DNA of 64,000 nt from Earliella scabrosa (Eukaryota > Basidiomycota > Agaricomycetes > Polyporales > Polyporaceae), in assembly GCA_022605405.1 (NCBI GenBank), contig JABYQQ010000006.1, forward strand, positions 2,542,001 through 2,606,000. The letters are read 5' to 3'. The position numbers and the translations under genes are program-made. The notes under the pieces were generated by a model that searched no databases, was not told the DNA's origin, and worked only from the letters and a program-made list of their open reading frames with translations. Positions 21,726 to 32,299 of this stretch are shown piece after piece (positions within the stretch are counted from its first letter, which is position 1; each line of letters begins with the position of its first letter).

Positions 21726-22068
21726 TAGGTCTGTTAGGATGTCTCTCAAATGCTGTACTATACTACGTCTCTGAGGAAAAGTGAAGCTTTTACCTGTAGC
21801 CGCTGAGAGTGGGATGGACGTGTTGGCGCGCCGCTCGCAGCGGCCCGACGGTCCGAGTGGCGGGCCTGCCCTTTTCTGGACAACACGCCTTGGCGGGCGA
21901 ATTTATTTCGCTCGACGATTTGTCTTTCTGCTTGGCCATCACTGCGAGTTAGGTCGACGTGCCCTCTACTTTCTTCTCTGCAACGCTGGTCGTACGGTAC
22001 TCCCTGGTACTCCTTTAGCCCGCCTAAACTGGGTACAACAATTGAGCAATCATCTCGGACGCGACATC

Positions 22069-22370
22069 ATGGCGAAAGCATGCCAAGCACGACTCGTCGA
22101 TGGCTCGACCCGTCGTCCTCGAACCATTCCGAACATATACGATTTCTGCCTAAGGCATCTCCGCGAGTCCAAGGCTTCACACAAGCGGTACAAATTCCGA
22201 ACGCGCGACCCAGCTCAAAGACACCCTGCACTCAGAGTTCTGGGACCCGAGCTCGCTCAGTGAGCTAGTAGAGACCGTCAACCGCGGCATAAAGATTGCT
22301 GAGGCGTATTTGGAGGCCACGGAACGATCCACGAGCAACCAGACCCCGTTCCGCGAGTGCTCGACGTCCC
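22069..22370 (+). pseudogene. CHC-family gene, b-type, decayed copy in unit 3
   Basis: ATG 22069 opens AKACQARLVDGSTRRPRTIPN..YDFCLRHLRESKASHKRYK, very close to the intact protein at 30755. The second Cys of the module is replaced by Arg (STRRP instead of STRCP), and a deletion after HKRYK shifts the frame, so that TLHSEFWDPSSL is read in another phase. No second exon is visible before the next gene. Confidence 0.75.
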
Positions 22371-22414
22371 TGGATATCGGGCGCGCGAGGAATCCAGTCT
22401 GCCTAATCAGTCAC

Positions 22415-22422
22415 TGACGTCA
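22415..22422 (+). promoter_or_regulatory. CRE-type palindrome TGACGTCA
   Basis: A perfect palindrome 107 nt before the ATG of the a-type CHC gene copy 3, in the same context as the site at 17507. Confidence 0.5.
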
Positions 22423-22528
22423 CGCGCAAACTCAAACTCTATTGTGCATCGCCCGGATGCCGTAGAGACCCTCCTTGCTTCCACCCAGCGACGACAACCG
22501 CTCCGGTCCACGCCCGCTTTGCTCCTCA

Positions 22529-24118
22529 ATGCCCTCCTCGTCGCGTTCTCGTTGCACCACCCTCCTTGCCGACGGTCTCACTCGTTGTTCCGTCACTCTG
22601 GTCGCTCCAGCACACGCGTGTCGTGCGCATGAATGCGCCCACGACGCAAGCTACCAACGATACAAGGAGGCCGCCGATGCAGCTGCGCATCTTTCGGGCC
22701 CCGCCAAGCTCAGTCGCGGTGCGGTGCGGTTGCTCCCACTCGAGTCCCTCGACGAGCGCAGCCAGGACGTGCGCGCATACATGCAGGCTGTCCGATTGGA
22801 GATGGAGCTACGAGAGGAACATGATAGGAAGTTCGTTGGGAATCGTGAGTACGCTCCTTGATCAGGGCGTGATCAATTTGGGTTCGTATGGGGGGCTGAA
22901 TGCGCGCGCATATAGCCGACAAGGGACACCGTATGAGGCTCGATAAGCTGAAGGGGAGGATCGACCACTGCAAGCATCTCCTGGTAGCTATGCGGGCACG
23001 CAGGCGAGCCGTCCACCGCAATCTCCATGGCGCAGCGACGCCTACGAGCCCGAGGCTCAGTGCCGCTGTCCGGACGGTCTCCCCAACGTCACGCAAGAAG
23101 CGGAGACGCGCCGGTGCTGACCAGGAGCAACGACGCGTCCAAGCTCGGACCCAAGCACGTGAAGATCTTTCACGAGCCAGAGAGCGACAGCACTCCGCCG
23201 TTATCGAAGCCGAGAGGAGACGCGAGGTCGAAGAGGAGATGGCGTTCCAGTCCGCTGTCGCAATGGCGATCGTGCGCTCGCAGATCCGGGAACCGCCGCC
23301 CACGAGTGAAGACCTGGTTGTCGATGCAGCTGACACTATCAGGATCGTCGAGGAACCTCAGCCGGTGCTCGTCATGCACCCGCAGGAAGACGAAGGGGAT
23401 GGTATGACTGGACTGGTGATGCGCGACATTGAGCTCGAGGACGGCGTTACCGGTGAAGATCTTGTGGATGGGCTCGCGAGGTCGACGACGATCGTGCAAC
23501 AGAAATGCGACATCTCCGATGGGTCCACGTCATGGGGTCGTTCGCCAATCCCTGATCGGAGTGACGACGCGTTTGAGTCCGTCGTGGCCGAGGCGGTCGC
23601 GCGCTCGCAGACACAGCAGCCGCCGCCCATGAGCGAAAGCTCACCTGAACCACTCAGAGCCACACTCGATATCCAAAGCGACGACCATTCCTTCGATACG
23701 CCACACCTTCCCGTTTCTCCCCAGGTAACCTTACCAGCAGAAACGCCCTCCGTACCAGGCGATCGAAGTGGTTCCACCGAGGAGTGCGCTTGGCCCGAGA
23801 CTATGAAGAGCTGGACCCTGGACCTCGAGCGACAAGCGCATGGGAACGAGAGCGACCATAACTCACGAAGACCGCGTCGTTCGGGTGGCGAAGGCGGTCG
23901 GAATGCGATCCTTGTGTTGATGGCACTGGTGAGTGGATGTGCGCCCTCTGTCGACTCAGGTAGCCACACTGACTGTGCGATCGTGACAGGCGGCCGCGGC
24001 GCTGTTCTTCAAGAAGGGATCTGTCGCGCGCATGTGGCAGGGCTCGAGCTCGAGAGGGCTAAGTGTGCTCCGCCTCATCTTGCGCAGTGCGGCTGAGCGA
24101 ATCGTGCTGTCGATATGA
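22529..24118 (+). CDS. CHC-family protein, a-type, copy 3 (intact)
   Basis: Exons 22529-22844, 22916-23928, 23990-24118, all phases consistent; 485 aa. N-terminal module: CTTLLADGLTRCSVT..ACRAHE, then ASYQRYKEAADAAAHL and a helix ending EEHDRKFVGN at the phase-1 intron. Exon 2: DKGHRMRLDKLKGRIDHCK, a basic linker, a Glu/Arg helix (EAERRREVEEEMAFQSAVAM), then acidic repeats with IVEEPQPVLVMHPQEDEGDG and LEDGVTGEDLVDGLARSTTIVQQ. The C-terminal hydrophobic stretch AILVLMAL|AAAALFFKK is split by a phase-0 intron and followed by a basic amphipathic tail (VLRLILRSAAERIVLSI). It is probably tail-anchored in an internal membrane or mitochondrion, with the Cys/His module and coil in the cytosol. Function unknown. 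Confidence 0.8.
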
Positions 24119-24286
24119 AGTAGCGCAATCACCATATTCGGTGATAGTGGGTGCGGCGAGAGGAGTTGAATCACCGCCGAAAGCTTGTCTGTCATCCCAT
24201 TTGACCTCGTCCACGAGCTTCTGATATGCGTTCTGTGCCCTGTTCTCCTCGTATCTTCACCCTCTTCGCCTTGTTCATCTCCGCGA

Positions 24287-24560
24287 TCGCAGGCAATACC
24301 CAACAGTACTGTCACGCCTCCTTGAAGATCGCGTGACGCGCTGCTCGAACCGACTCGTTTTGGGCACTTCGTAGTCCTGCATTCGAAGCTGGCTACGAAC
24401 AGTACCAAGACGCAGCCACGGTTGCAACTCGGGCGTGGGCTCGCCGTGTGGCGCATCAGGATAGAGACCATAACCTTGCAACGATTCCTCGTCCGATCTT
24501 CATTCGTCGCGGCGGTCGTAGACCATCAAGTGCTCGGGAGATGCTGAATGCTGATGGGGT
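24287..24560 (+). pseudogene. relic of a CHC c-type gene, copy 2
   Basis: Matches 12169-12420. In mixed frames it shows AGNTQQYCHAS, VTRCSNRLVLG and FEAGYEQYQDAATVATRA, the last resembling the YQRYKDAAD part of a-type CHC proteins. Stops and frame changes separate the pieces. It lies at the same place in the unit as relic c of unit 1. Confidence 0.42.
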
Positions 24561-25014
24561 GCCGGCGCAATCGGCACTGGGGAGGACGAGACGATGAGCA
24601 AGGTGAGACGCACGACAGATCCCGCCTCGCACAGTGATTGACTGTCCTTTAGGCCCTGCGCGCGACCAACGGGTCGATACATTGCGTAGAATGTGAAGCC
24701 GAGAGTTGTGCCGCGCGCAGAGGAACCTTGCCGCGGGGGAGCACGTCTCTGGGCTCACTCGAGTGTATCCAGAATGGGGCACGGAGCGTACCTCGATGCC
24801 TCTCTTCCATCCGCCGGCTTTTGCATCACAAACTCTCGTTGGTCAGCTTACATCACAAGCTCCCAGCCCCTGACGCTATGGTACCTGGTGACGAACGGCC
24901 AGTCAATGCGACGCCGCTGTTGCGAGAGAGCCAACGAGTCCCAGCGTATGGAGCTACTGGCCTGAGGTCTGGAGCGTCGATGTTGACAATGACAGACGAG
25001 GAGGTGCGGACATT
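24561..25014. other. non-coding sequence shared with units 1 and 2
   Basis: Aligns by eye with 12430-12900 and 19670-19850 (GGAGTACGTCTCTGGGCTCA-type sequence and the GACGAGGAGGTGCGGACA stretch). No gene seen. Confidence 0.5.
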
Positions 25015-26420
25015 ACCATTCATGGTCGCCGCGATGAAGAGAAAGTAGTCTCAGTGTTTGGTCTCATAGTGAGCACTTCGTATTGGACCTTTATGTTCAT
25101 GGTGCTCACCAATTCGTGGATGCCGTGCACAGTAAACAGTGGTCATCGTGCTTGCGGAAGCCTTCGTTCTCAACGACGTTCAGTTTAGCATCAACTTGAA
25201 GGGCTCGACTCTTCAGCAGGACTTCAGCTGCCAGAGAGAAGGATGAACGAGAAGGAGATAGATTCATAGACGCCAGCGTACCGGGAGATCCCGGTAAGAC
25301 ATCAAGCTGGCGTTCACACGATCTGGAGTTTATACTGAACACGCATCCAGGATGATGGTTAGACTTAGCTTCATCGACATCCCATAACGTTCTTGCATCC
25401 GCATGGTCTATGTCGCGAGGAGACCGAAGACACTTGCCATGTCCTCTTTCCACCGTCTTCGTAGACTCCTGTCAATATTCTGCAATATCGAAGCTGGCGG
25501 TTTCTAGGAGGCGACGATCCATACGAGACGAAGTACGAGCCGCTGACCACACGCCAGCATAGCGTGGAGCGCTGATCATAAATTTTATGTTCATTTGACT
25601 GCGGTCTCAGCGGTCAGGCGTATCAAAGTACACTGTTCATCTCGCCCCAATCTCGCCCCGTGGCACTGGCAAGCCCAGACAAGATATCTCTGGAAAGGGG
25701 ACCGCCAGCACGGTTTCACACACCGGAAGTGGCACACGGGAGACTTTTGTCCAGCCGCCGACCCGAGTTTACATTTTCGGTACGCAATCTTGTCTTTCTC
25801 CGCTTCACAGCATTTTCCTGGCGCGGCATCGTCTGGTTCAACTAAGATACCTGCGACAGTCGTGGGTAGGCTTCGTTAGAGTAACAGCAATACCGAAGTT
25901 CTGTGTTAGGATATACCCTCATCACTCGGCTGCTCCACTTGCGCCGCGCTTTCCCATGGGAACGCTCACGCCGCTGATTAATATTGTGGCCGAGCTCTCT
26001 TGACTACTGTAACACATGCCACACGGTTTGTCACTCGGAGTTGCCTTCAAACTGGGGTATGGCAGATATGGACGAAATTTGTGACATCATCATTTAGTAC
26101 TATACGTTTTCATTTGGAGTTCAACTCCAAGCACCCACCCTACAATACGCGCATGACTTGGAGGCTTCACGGAGAGTAGGCGGGTGGTCTATCTATCGCG
26201 AATCTTCCCGCGAGCTCCTGTCATAGGGCAGACTCAAGGTTCAGGGGTTCCAAGATGGATGGATGGATGGGAACTGCCATTGCGCCGGCGTATTTCTTCG
26301 TAAGACCTCTTTACTCTCTCTACACCATCTCGATGAGGAGAACGAGTAACTCCACTCACATCACATCACAAAGCATAGGCCGCTTCATCTAGATGGAATC
26401 CATGATTCAGCCACAGGACC
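25015..26420. other. 1.4-kb insertion specific to unit 3
   Basis: Units 1 and 2 run straight from the GAGGTGCGGACA stretch to TACTGGATTC; here about 1.4 kb of unrelated sequence lies between. It contains a 115-codon minus-strand frame (25106-25453), which is a possible gene fragment, AT-richer sequence near 26000-26100 and a short GGAT tandem tract at 26255-26270. I see no terminal inverted repeats, transposase or reverse-transcriptase motif, so its origin is unknown. Confidence 0.55.
26255..26270 (+). repeat. GGAT microsatellite
   Basis: Four tandem ATGG units inside the unit-3 insertion. Confidence 0.7.
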
Positions 26421-26573
26421 AGACTTATACTGGATTCAAAGAGACGGCCCACCAGTTGTCTCTGGCCTCCTCGCGCTCTGCCGTGTTCCTCCCGCTCGTC
26501 TCTATACAAGCGCTATCCTCTCTTAGTTTCTTCACGCTCTTCGCCTACATCGTATCGTCGACCAGTTCATCTC

Positions 26574-27890
26574 ATGGGCCTTCAATTAACCAAATGGCTC
26601 TGGCTTACCTGCACAACTATCTCTCTCCTCCGTGCAGAGGCCGGTTCTATCGACGTAATCCTCGATAATGCCGACGATTCCATCCAGTACATACCCGTCA
26701 AAGGGTGGACACGCGGAGATCTCTGTGATGGATGTGCGGCCAAGCCAGACCCCTCTCTAGCTCGTGAAGGAACATGGTCCGACACCACCCACCATCCGGG
26801 CGACGCCGAGCCACGAATAGCAGCTACACGGTTCACCGGGACGGCGGTATCTGTCTACTGTATCCTTGCAAACTACATACAATGGGTGGATACCATGACG
26901 AATCTCTCCTTCGTACTTGACGGGGCGGCCGTCGGCACGTACCTCCACACCCCCACAACCTCGACAGAGTACCGGTACAATGTGCGCGTCTACAACAAAC
27001 AAGCCCTGGAGAACAAGGAACACACGCTTGAGATCCATGTCGTGGGAGACACGAAGCCATCGCTTCTTCTCCTTGACTACTTGGTTATTACTAAGTTCGT
27101 CGAGGACCCCGCTGCCTCGCCGCCGCTACCACCACCACCACCCACTTCTACATCCTCACCTAGATTGCCACCGTCCTCAACGCAGCCAGCAACAGAGACG
27201 ACGGAGACAACGCCAGTCGTAGTCACCTCGCTTGATACAGCTCCAGAATCTTCTACACATTACCCATCCATCAGCCACGCTCAGTCGAGTGTTGACTCAC
27301 CTTCCGCTCCCACTACCCTCACTGAGGCGTCCACGGACACTTCACTGCTCTCAACGCCAGCCTCCGAGTCACCCACCTCCACTGCAGCTGCGTTGAATCC
27401 CGAGATCCCAGACTCTCGGGAAACGAACCCCGTTGGAGCCATCATCGGCGGCGTCATTGGCGGTCTCTCACTTCTCGCACTCATGGTCGCGTTCATGATG
27501 CGCCGGCGCCGGGCTCAGCAGAAAGCTTTGGCTAAGCCGCCCAGATGGACCCAAGGATTTTTCCTTCGTCGTCCTACTGCTGCTGCAGCGGCCATTCCAT
27601 ACAAAGGGGCACCCCGGGAGAGTTACCGTGACACTCGGGATCCAAGTCCGCCGCCTCCAGAGTTACGGCCGAGGGCGTTCTCTGTGCAGATCCGTCCAAT
27701 TCTGCGGAATCCCTCCCAAAGTTCCCCCCCATCTCCGTACCCCTCAGGCACAGTCTCGCTGTTGCGAACCGAGGTCGCGGTTCTCCGTGAGGAGCTCATG
27801 CGGGTGCGCCAGCAACAGGACGTACAGTGGGCGGTGATGGAGGGCCAGATCGACGCGCCTCCTCAATACGAGCCTATAGCGCAGTACTAA
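26574..27890 (+). CDS. TMG-family single-pass membrane glycoprotein, copy 3
   Basis: One exon, 438 aa. Signal peptide KWLWLTCTTISLLRAEAG; ectodomain with CDGC, PDPSLAREGTW, FTGTAVSVYCIL, LSFVLDG and HTLEIHVVG; Pro/Ser/Thr stalk with two short proline runs; membrane helix at about 287-308 (GGVIGGLSLLALMVAFMM) then RRRR; cytoplasmic helix TEVAVLREELMRVRQQQ; terminal DAPPQYE. It has a three-residue insertion (WVD) in the loop before TNLSF compared with copies 1 and 2. Intact, and followed by the conserved purine tract. Confidence 0.87.
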   Translation: MGLQLTKWLWLTCTTISLLRAEAGSIDVILDNADDSIQYIPVKGWTRGDLCDGCAAKPDPSLAREGTWSDTTHHPGDAEPRIAATRFTGTAVSVYCILANYIQWVDTMTNLSFVLDGAAVGTYLHTPTTSTEYRYNVRVYNKQALENKEHTLEIHVVGDTKPSLLLLDYLVITKFVEDPAASPPLPPPPPTSTSSPRLPPSSTQPATETTETTPVVVTSLDTAPESSTHYPSISHAQSSVDSPSAPTTLTEASTDTSLLSTPASESPTSTAAALNPEIPDSRETNPVGAIIGGVIGGLSLLALMVAFMMRRRRAQQKALAKPPRWTQGFFLRRPTAAAAAIPYKGAPRESYRDTRDPSPPPPELRPRAFSVQIRPILRNPSQSSPPSPYPSGTVSLLRTEVAVLREELMRVRQQQDVQWAVMEGQIDAPPQYEPIAQY

Positions 27891-29103
27891 GAGAGGCCTG
27901 GAGTGTAGGAGGAGGAGGAATATGCGGAGATTGTTTGGCGCACTGGCAAGGGGCTCGGACTATGCAGTTATGGTTTGGTAACCTGACAACTAGACACGCA
28001 CCACTTGACGCGACCGTCAAGCATGAGAGAGCAAAGTAAGGCACTGGATACCACCTTGTACGTTGCATCGCTTCTTGGACATGTACATATACATCTTCTC
28101 AGTTCTGGTCAACGTTAGACATTGTTAGTCAACAACGATTACTAAATGCCCACGACTCTGAGCGTTCTTTCAGACGCCCAATGCCACCTCAGCCGCAACA
28201 ACCATGACGACACTGCAGCCAGTTGACTCGCAACCACCTCTTCGACCCCAGTTGGTCCCACCAGGCTCGAAACCGGAGAGGAAGTACGAGCAGTCTCTTG
28301 CCGTCTATGAGCGCAAGTTCATAGTGCTGTGTAACTCACCCAGCTTGCTAGTAACTACTGAAGACCCCGTAGTAATCCATCGCTCGCTGCGAAATGTCTT
28401 CATGTCGGAAAAACCACTGACTCAAGTCTACGCAACTCAGACGAGCTGGTATTTGCTGAATTTGCACGTCTCTGTATAGTACACGTTGAGTACACGTATC
28501 ACAGAGGTCGTAAGCCGCAGCCGCAACGCTAGACGCCCGTGGACCCCGACTTTCTCGGAGTCCTAATGCTTGTCCTCCCCATGGTGCTGGTCTCTTTCTC
28601 GTTGCAGGTATATTCCGATCGGAGTTCTTAGCAAGCGTGTACCTTGATCGAAGTGCTTCAGTGAGTTTTTCCCTCTCGCTGTCCCAGCTCGAGCTACCTT
28701 GCTGACACCCAGACCTTGCAAACATCTTCAAGGCGGGGCCCGTCTTTGGGCATACACTCTCCTAGGCTCTCCCAAGTGTAGGTGCGGTGCTCGTGACTTT
28801 GAAACCTCCATGGAACGCATTGAGAGGCTCCTTCGAATGTAGGGATTGTGCATCCTCATTCTGCACCTCCCGGTGCTGTAGTCCGTGGTTCTCGGAGAAC
28901 GGGGTGGCTAATGATTTTGATTTTGATTTGATGACTCAGCTGCACAGCAGGTTTGATCGAGAGAAGAACATGGATCTTGCTCCGACCGCGATATAGCGCC
29001 GCATCGCGAGGAGTATATATACCTTCGTGAACCTCAGGATCGGGGCCCCAACTCAACTCCTCAGTCCACTGCAACTCACAACACATCGCACACTCTCCTC
29101 ACC
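27891..29103. other. conserved inter-gene block with a 91-codon open frame
   Basis: Matches 14393-15564. An ATG at 28204 opens a 91-codon frame (TLQPVDSQPPLRPQLVPPG, YERKFIVLCNSP) to 28479. The copy in unit 1 is broken, so either it decayed there or the frame is chance. The MDR promoter follows. Confidence 0.45.
29014..29021 (+). promoter_or_regulatory. TATA box of MDR gene copy 3
   Basis: TATATATA 83 nt upstream of ATG 29104, same context as 15478. Confidence 0.6.
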
Positions 29104-30422
29104 ATGTCTATTCCGTCTCAACAGAAAGCCCTCCTCCTGAAGTCCAAGCTCGGACAGTTTGCCGTCGATGCGGTTCCCGTCTCGAAGCCTAGCTCAGGGG
29201 AGATCCTCGTCAAGGTCGAGGCGGCCGCGCTGAACCCCCTCGACTGGAAGATCCAAGCGTACGGCTTGATCGTCGAGAAGTACCCCGCCATCCTGGGCTT
29301 CGACGGCTCAGGCACCGTGGTCGAGGTCGGTGAGGACGTGACGTCATTCGCTGTCGGCGACCGCGTGTAAGTGCTGCGCTCAAATTTTGACGGTATGCAC
29401 CTGACATCTAGTCTGTAGGATCGTGCAGGGCTGGTACGACGCTGTCAAGCAGTCGACGCACGGAACGTTCCTGCAGTACTTCGTTAGTCCTGCAAAGTTT
29501 GCTGCGAAGGTGAGCCGATCCGTCTACATGCCTGTCCATGGAGCTGACAACTCCGACGCGTAGATTCCGGCCTCCATACCCGTGGAAGCTGCTGCGACAG
29601 TCCCTAGCGGGATAGCGACCGCCGCCTTCCCGATCTATAACCAACTGGAGTCGGCGCCGTCCGCGAAGCTTCTCCCTCCATGGGTCGAGGGTGGTCGAGG
29701 GAAGTATGCCGGCAAGGCCTTCCTCGTTCTCGCCGGAGCGACGTCTATGGGACAATATGGTCAGTGAGATGTCATCCCGCTCACCCGTGTCTATCGCGCT
29801 CATCGGGCACTCTGTGCTGCAATAGTTATTCAATTCGCACGTCTCTCGGGATTCTCGCCCATCGTCACCACGGCGTCGCTGCGCAACACCGAGTTCCTCA
29901 AGTCCTTGGGTGCGACGCACGTCCTCGACCGGAAGCTGCCCGCGGACACGCTCAAGGCGGAGGCGACGAAGATTGCAGGCGGACTCTTTGAGTGCGTGTA
30001 CGACGCGGTGTCCCTTCCGGAGACGCTTCCAGTCGCGTATGCGCTCACCGCCCCGAAGGGTGACCTCGTGGTCGTCGCGCCCACGGACGAGGACGCGCTG
30101 ACCGCTGGAGACAAGGAGTCGGCGAAGCGGATACACATGGCGCATGGCCTGTTCGCGAGCCCGGTGAACCATGCGGTCGGTGGGACCCTGCTTGCGGCGG
30201 TCCCTGAACTGCTCGAGAGCGGAGATCTTAAGGTACGTCGGTCTTTGGTTGTAGCTCTCTTTGCTTGCACGGCTGATGAATGCTGTTTGTTTGCGCTGCC
30301 AGCCGAACCGCGCGGAGATTCTTCCAGGAGGCTTGAACGGCATCGTCGGGGGGCTGGAGCGTCTGAAGAATGACCAAGTCAGCGGGGTTAAGCTGGTGGC
30401 TAGGCCTCACGAGACAGATTGA
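29104..30422 (+). CDS. medium-chain (MDR) NAD(P)H oxidoreductase, copy 3
   Basis: Five exons with the same lengths as copy 1: 29104-29366, 29419-29509, 29564-29759, 29826-30232, 30303-30422; 358 aa. It carries the same motifs: ALNPLDWKIQAYG, GFDGSGTVVEVGEDVTSF, LVLAGATSMGQYGVIQFARL and a C-terminal GGLNGIVGGLERL. Substitutions between copies are scattered and mostly conservative, and all splice sites are kept, so both copies are probably functional. In exon 4 it has RNTEFLKSLGATHV where copy 1 has HNTDFLKSLGATHV. It is probably a cytosolic reductase of quinones or enoyl substrates. No biosynthetic cluster surrounds it, so its link to the neighbouring receptor-like genes may be only by duplication. 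Confidence 0.93.
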
Positions 30423-30754
30423 TAGGTCCGTCAGAATGTCTCTCAAATGCTGTACTGTACGTCTCTGAGGAAAAGCGAAGTTGTAGCTGATGAGAGTTAG
30501 TTGGCGCGCCGGTCGCTACGGCCCGACGGCCCGAGTGGCGGGCCTATCCTTATACGGAGACAAGACTTGTGTGCGACTTCATTTCACTCGACGACCGCCC
30601 CTTTGTGCCCTTTCTGCTTCACCCTCACTGTGCTTTAGCTTCACGTACCACCTAATTTCTTCTCTTCTGCTACGCTGGCTGTACGACACTCCTTTAGACC
30701 GCCCGAACTACGCATAGCAACAGAAGTTGAAACAACAATCTGGGACTCGTCAGC

Positions 30755-31953
30755 ATGCAGAAAGCATGCCAAGCACGACTTGACGATGGCTCTACCCGTT
30801 GTCCTCGAACCATTCCGAACATATACGATTTCTGCAAAGCGCATTTCATCGAGTCCCGGGCGTCATACAAGCGGTACAAGACGCTCTCCAAGAGCGCTAC
30901 CCGGCTGAAGGACACCCTGTATGCAGAGTTCCGGGACCCGAGAGCGATCAAGGAGCTGGAGAACGTCATACGTGGCATTAAGACTGCGGAGGCGTATCTG
31001 GAGGCCGCGGAACGTGAGCTGAAAGGTCGTGTTGAACACAAGAGGCGGTTTTATCCAGGCGGTGCGTCTCGATCCTCGCCTCGTGTCGATCTGCAACGCC
31101 CATGCATGAGCATTTACACTCCCAGAACACTCGGACAAGGGACATACCCTCTGCATCAGCATTTTGTTCCAGGACACCCTACTTGCACATGCTCTTCTTG
31201 AGAAGCTCAAGGATCGCGCGCGGAACCTCACCGCTCCGGAGCCCCAGGTCCGCCCGCGCCGGCCTCGCAGCAGAAAGGTGGACGCGATCCCCCTTTATGC
31301 GATGTTCTTCGCGCCGTTCGAGGGAGACCAGGACGAAGAATTCGAATCTCCGGAGTCGTCCGAGGGATCGTCAGAAGATTCCTCCTACCCGGATGCAGAC
31401 TCGGAGTCGGACTGGAATCCGGAATCAGACGAAGACTTGGAGCATTGGAGGGCGGACACTATCGAGTACGATATTGAACGCGACAGGTTCACCAAACTTC
31501 GGGGCGAATTTGTCTCGTTGCTCACGGCTGCTCTGGTATGTTCATTTCTCGATTCTGCCTGTTCTTGACTGACGCCTCTCGTTTCAAGTGTGGCGACGAA
31601 TCCCATCCGCCCGACCAGATCACAAGAGTTGCCCTCATAGTGTTGAGGGAAATCATGTTCTCGTATCCCGAAGACTGGTACGTTGCACACAATGCTACGA
31701 CGAGATGTACGCTGTACTGATATGCGTGTACGTGTCTGCTAGGGTCAACGAGACAACCGTCATCATCAAAACCGAACTTGGCAGTCTCGATGATGAGGTC
31801 GCGGAGTTCCTCAACACAGCACAGGTCTCCCTGTTGCAGTTTGACCCGGAATATCCACGGTTTTTGGAGTGCTCCGCTACGTTTCCGGTGTCAAATGACG
31901 ATGAACCGCCGGACTACACTGAAGGGACCGATACTACGAGCTGGCAAGGGTAA
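30755..31953 (+). CDS. CHC-family protein, b-type (intact copy)
   Basis: Exons 30755-31061, 31126-31535, 31589-31677, 31743-31953; about 338 aa. Module: ACQARLDDGSTRCPRT..YDFCKAHFIESRASYKRYK; the helix ends VEHKRRFYPGG at the phase-1 intron. Exon 2 begins with HSDKGHT (compare DKGHRM in the a-type protein), then LEKLKDRARN and a long acidic Ser/Glu/Asp tract. The next intron follows LLTAAL, the same place and phase as the intron inside the membrane helix of other members, but here the helix is weak. The third intron splits a Trp codon, as in the gene at 32300. The end is DDEPPDYTEGTD, another PPxY. A GTAAGT at the stop could add a last exon; one frame downstream (about 32017-32125) encodes a hydrophobic FGAVILTVVSGLLSLSCVLYE-like tail, but I could not join it in phase. 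Confidence 0.68.
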
Positions 31954-32299
31954 GTCATTATACGTTCAGTTGGTCTGCACGGTACTCACCGGTGGGTGCG
32001 TACGACTTGCTCCAGGTACTTCGTGGCATGGGACAACCTTCACTCACCTACGTGCCGTTCGGGGCCGTGATACTTACCGTTGTCTCTGGTTTGCTGTCTC
32101 TTAGTTGTGTATTGTACGAGTAGGCAAAGGCGCGCTGAGACGCTCGGGTACTAGGTTTGGGATGCCATGTGCCGTACTCCGAGTACAAGTCAAACTCTAT
32201 TCGCCAGCAACACTCGCACTTCTCCTCCCTGTCCGTATCTATGCTCGCTCTTCGCACTGTCTAGCTTCTCTGGTGGCGACTCTCTTCTTGCGCTCGATC

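Larger units (their letters stand above)
16960..21790 (+). repeat. segmental duplication, unit 2
   Basis: The second copy of the unit: b-type CHC pseudogene, a-type CHC gene with a frame lesion, TMG gene, and a truncated MDR fragment. Compared with unit 1 it lacks about 450 nt after the a-type gene (including relic c) and about 2.1 kb between the TMG stop and the middle of MDR exon 4. Confidence 0.8.
21790..30500 (+). repeat. segmental duplication, unit 3
   Basis: The third and most complete copy: b-type CHC pseudogene, intact a-type CHC gene, relic CHC-c, a 1.4-kb insertion not found in the other copies, TMG gene, and intact MDR gene. It is followed by an intact b-type CHC gene at 30755, which is the start of a fourth, incomplete unit. 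Confidence 0.8.

Noticed and set aside
25106..25453. Minus-strand 115-codon frame as a transposon gene
   Set aside because: No transposase, integrase or reverse-transcriptase motif and no terminal repeats around it.
28204..28479. 91-codon frame as a real gene
   Set aside because: Its copy in unit 1 is broken within 40 codons, it has no recognised domain, and no good promoter is visible. Kept only as a note in the intergenic entry.
31954..32125. Extra 3' exon with a hydrophobic tail for the b-type CHC gene
   Set aside because: The hydrophobic frame cannot be joined in phase to the preceding GTAAGT donor with the only available acceptor; the in-phase option gives a short polar tail.
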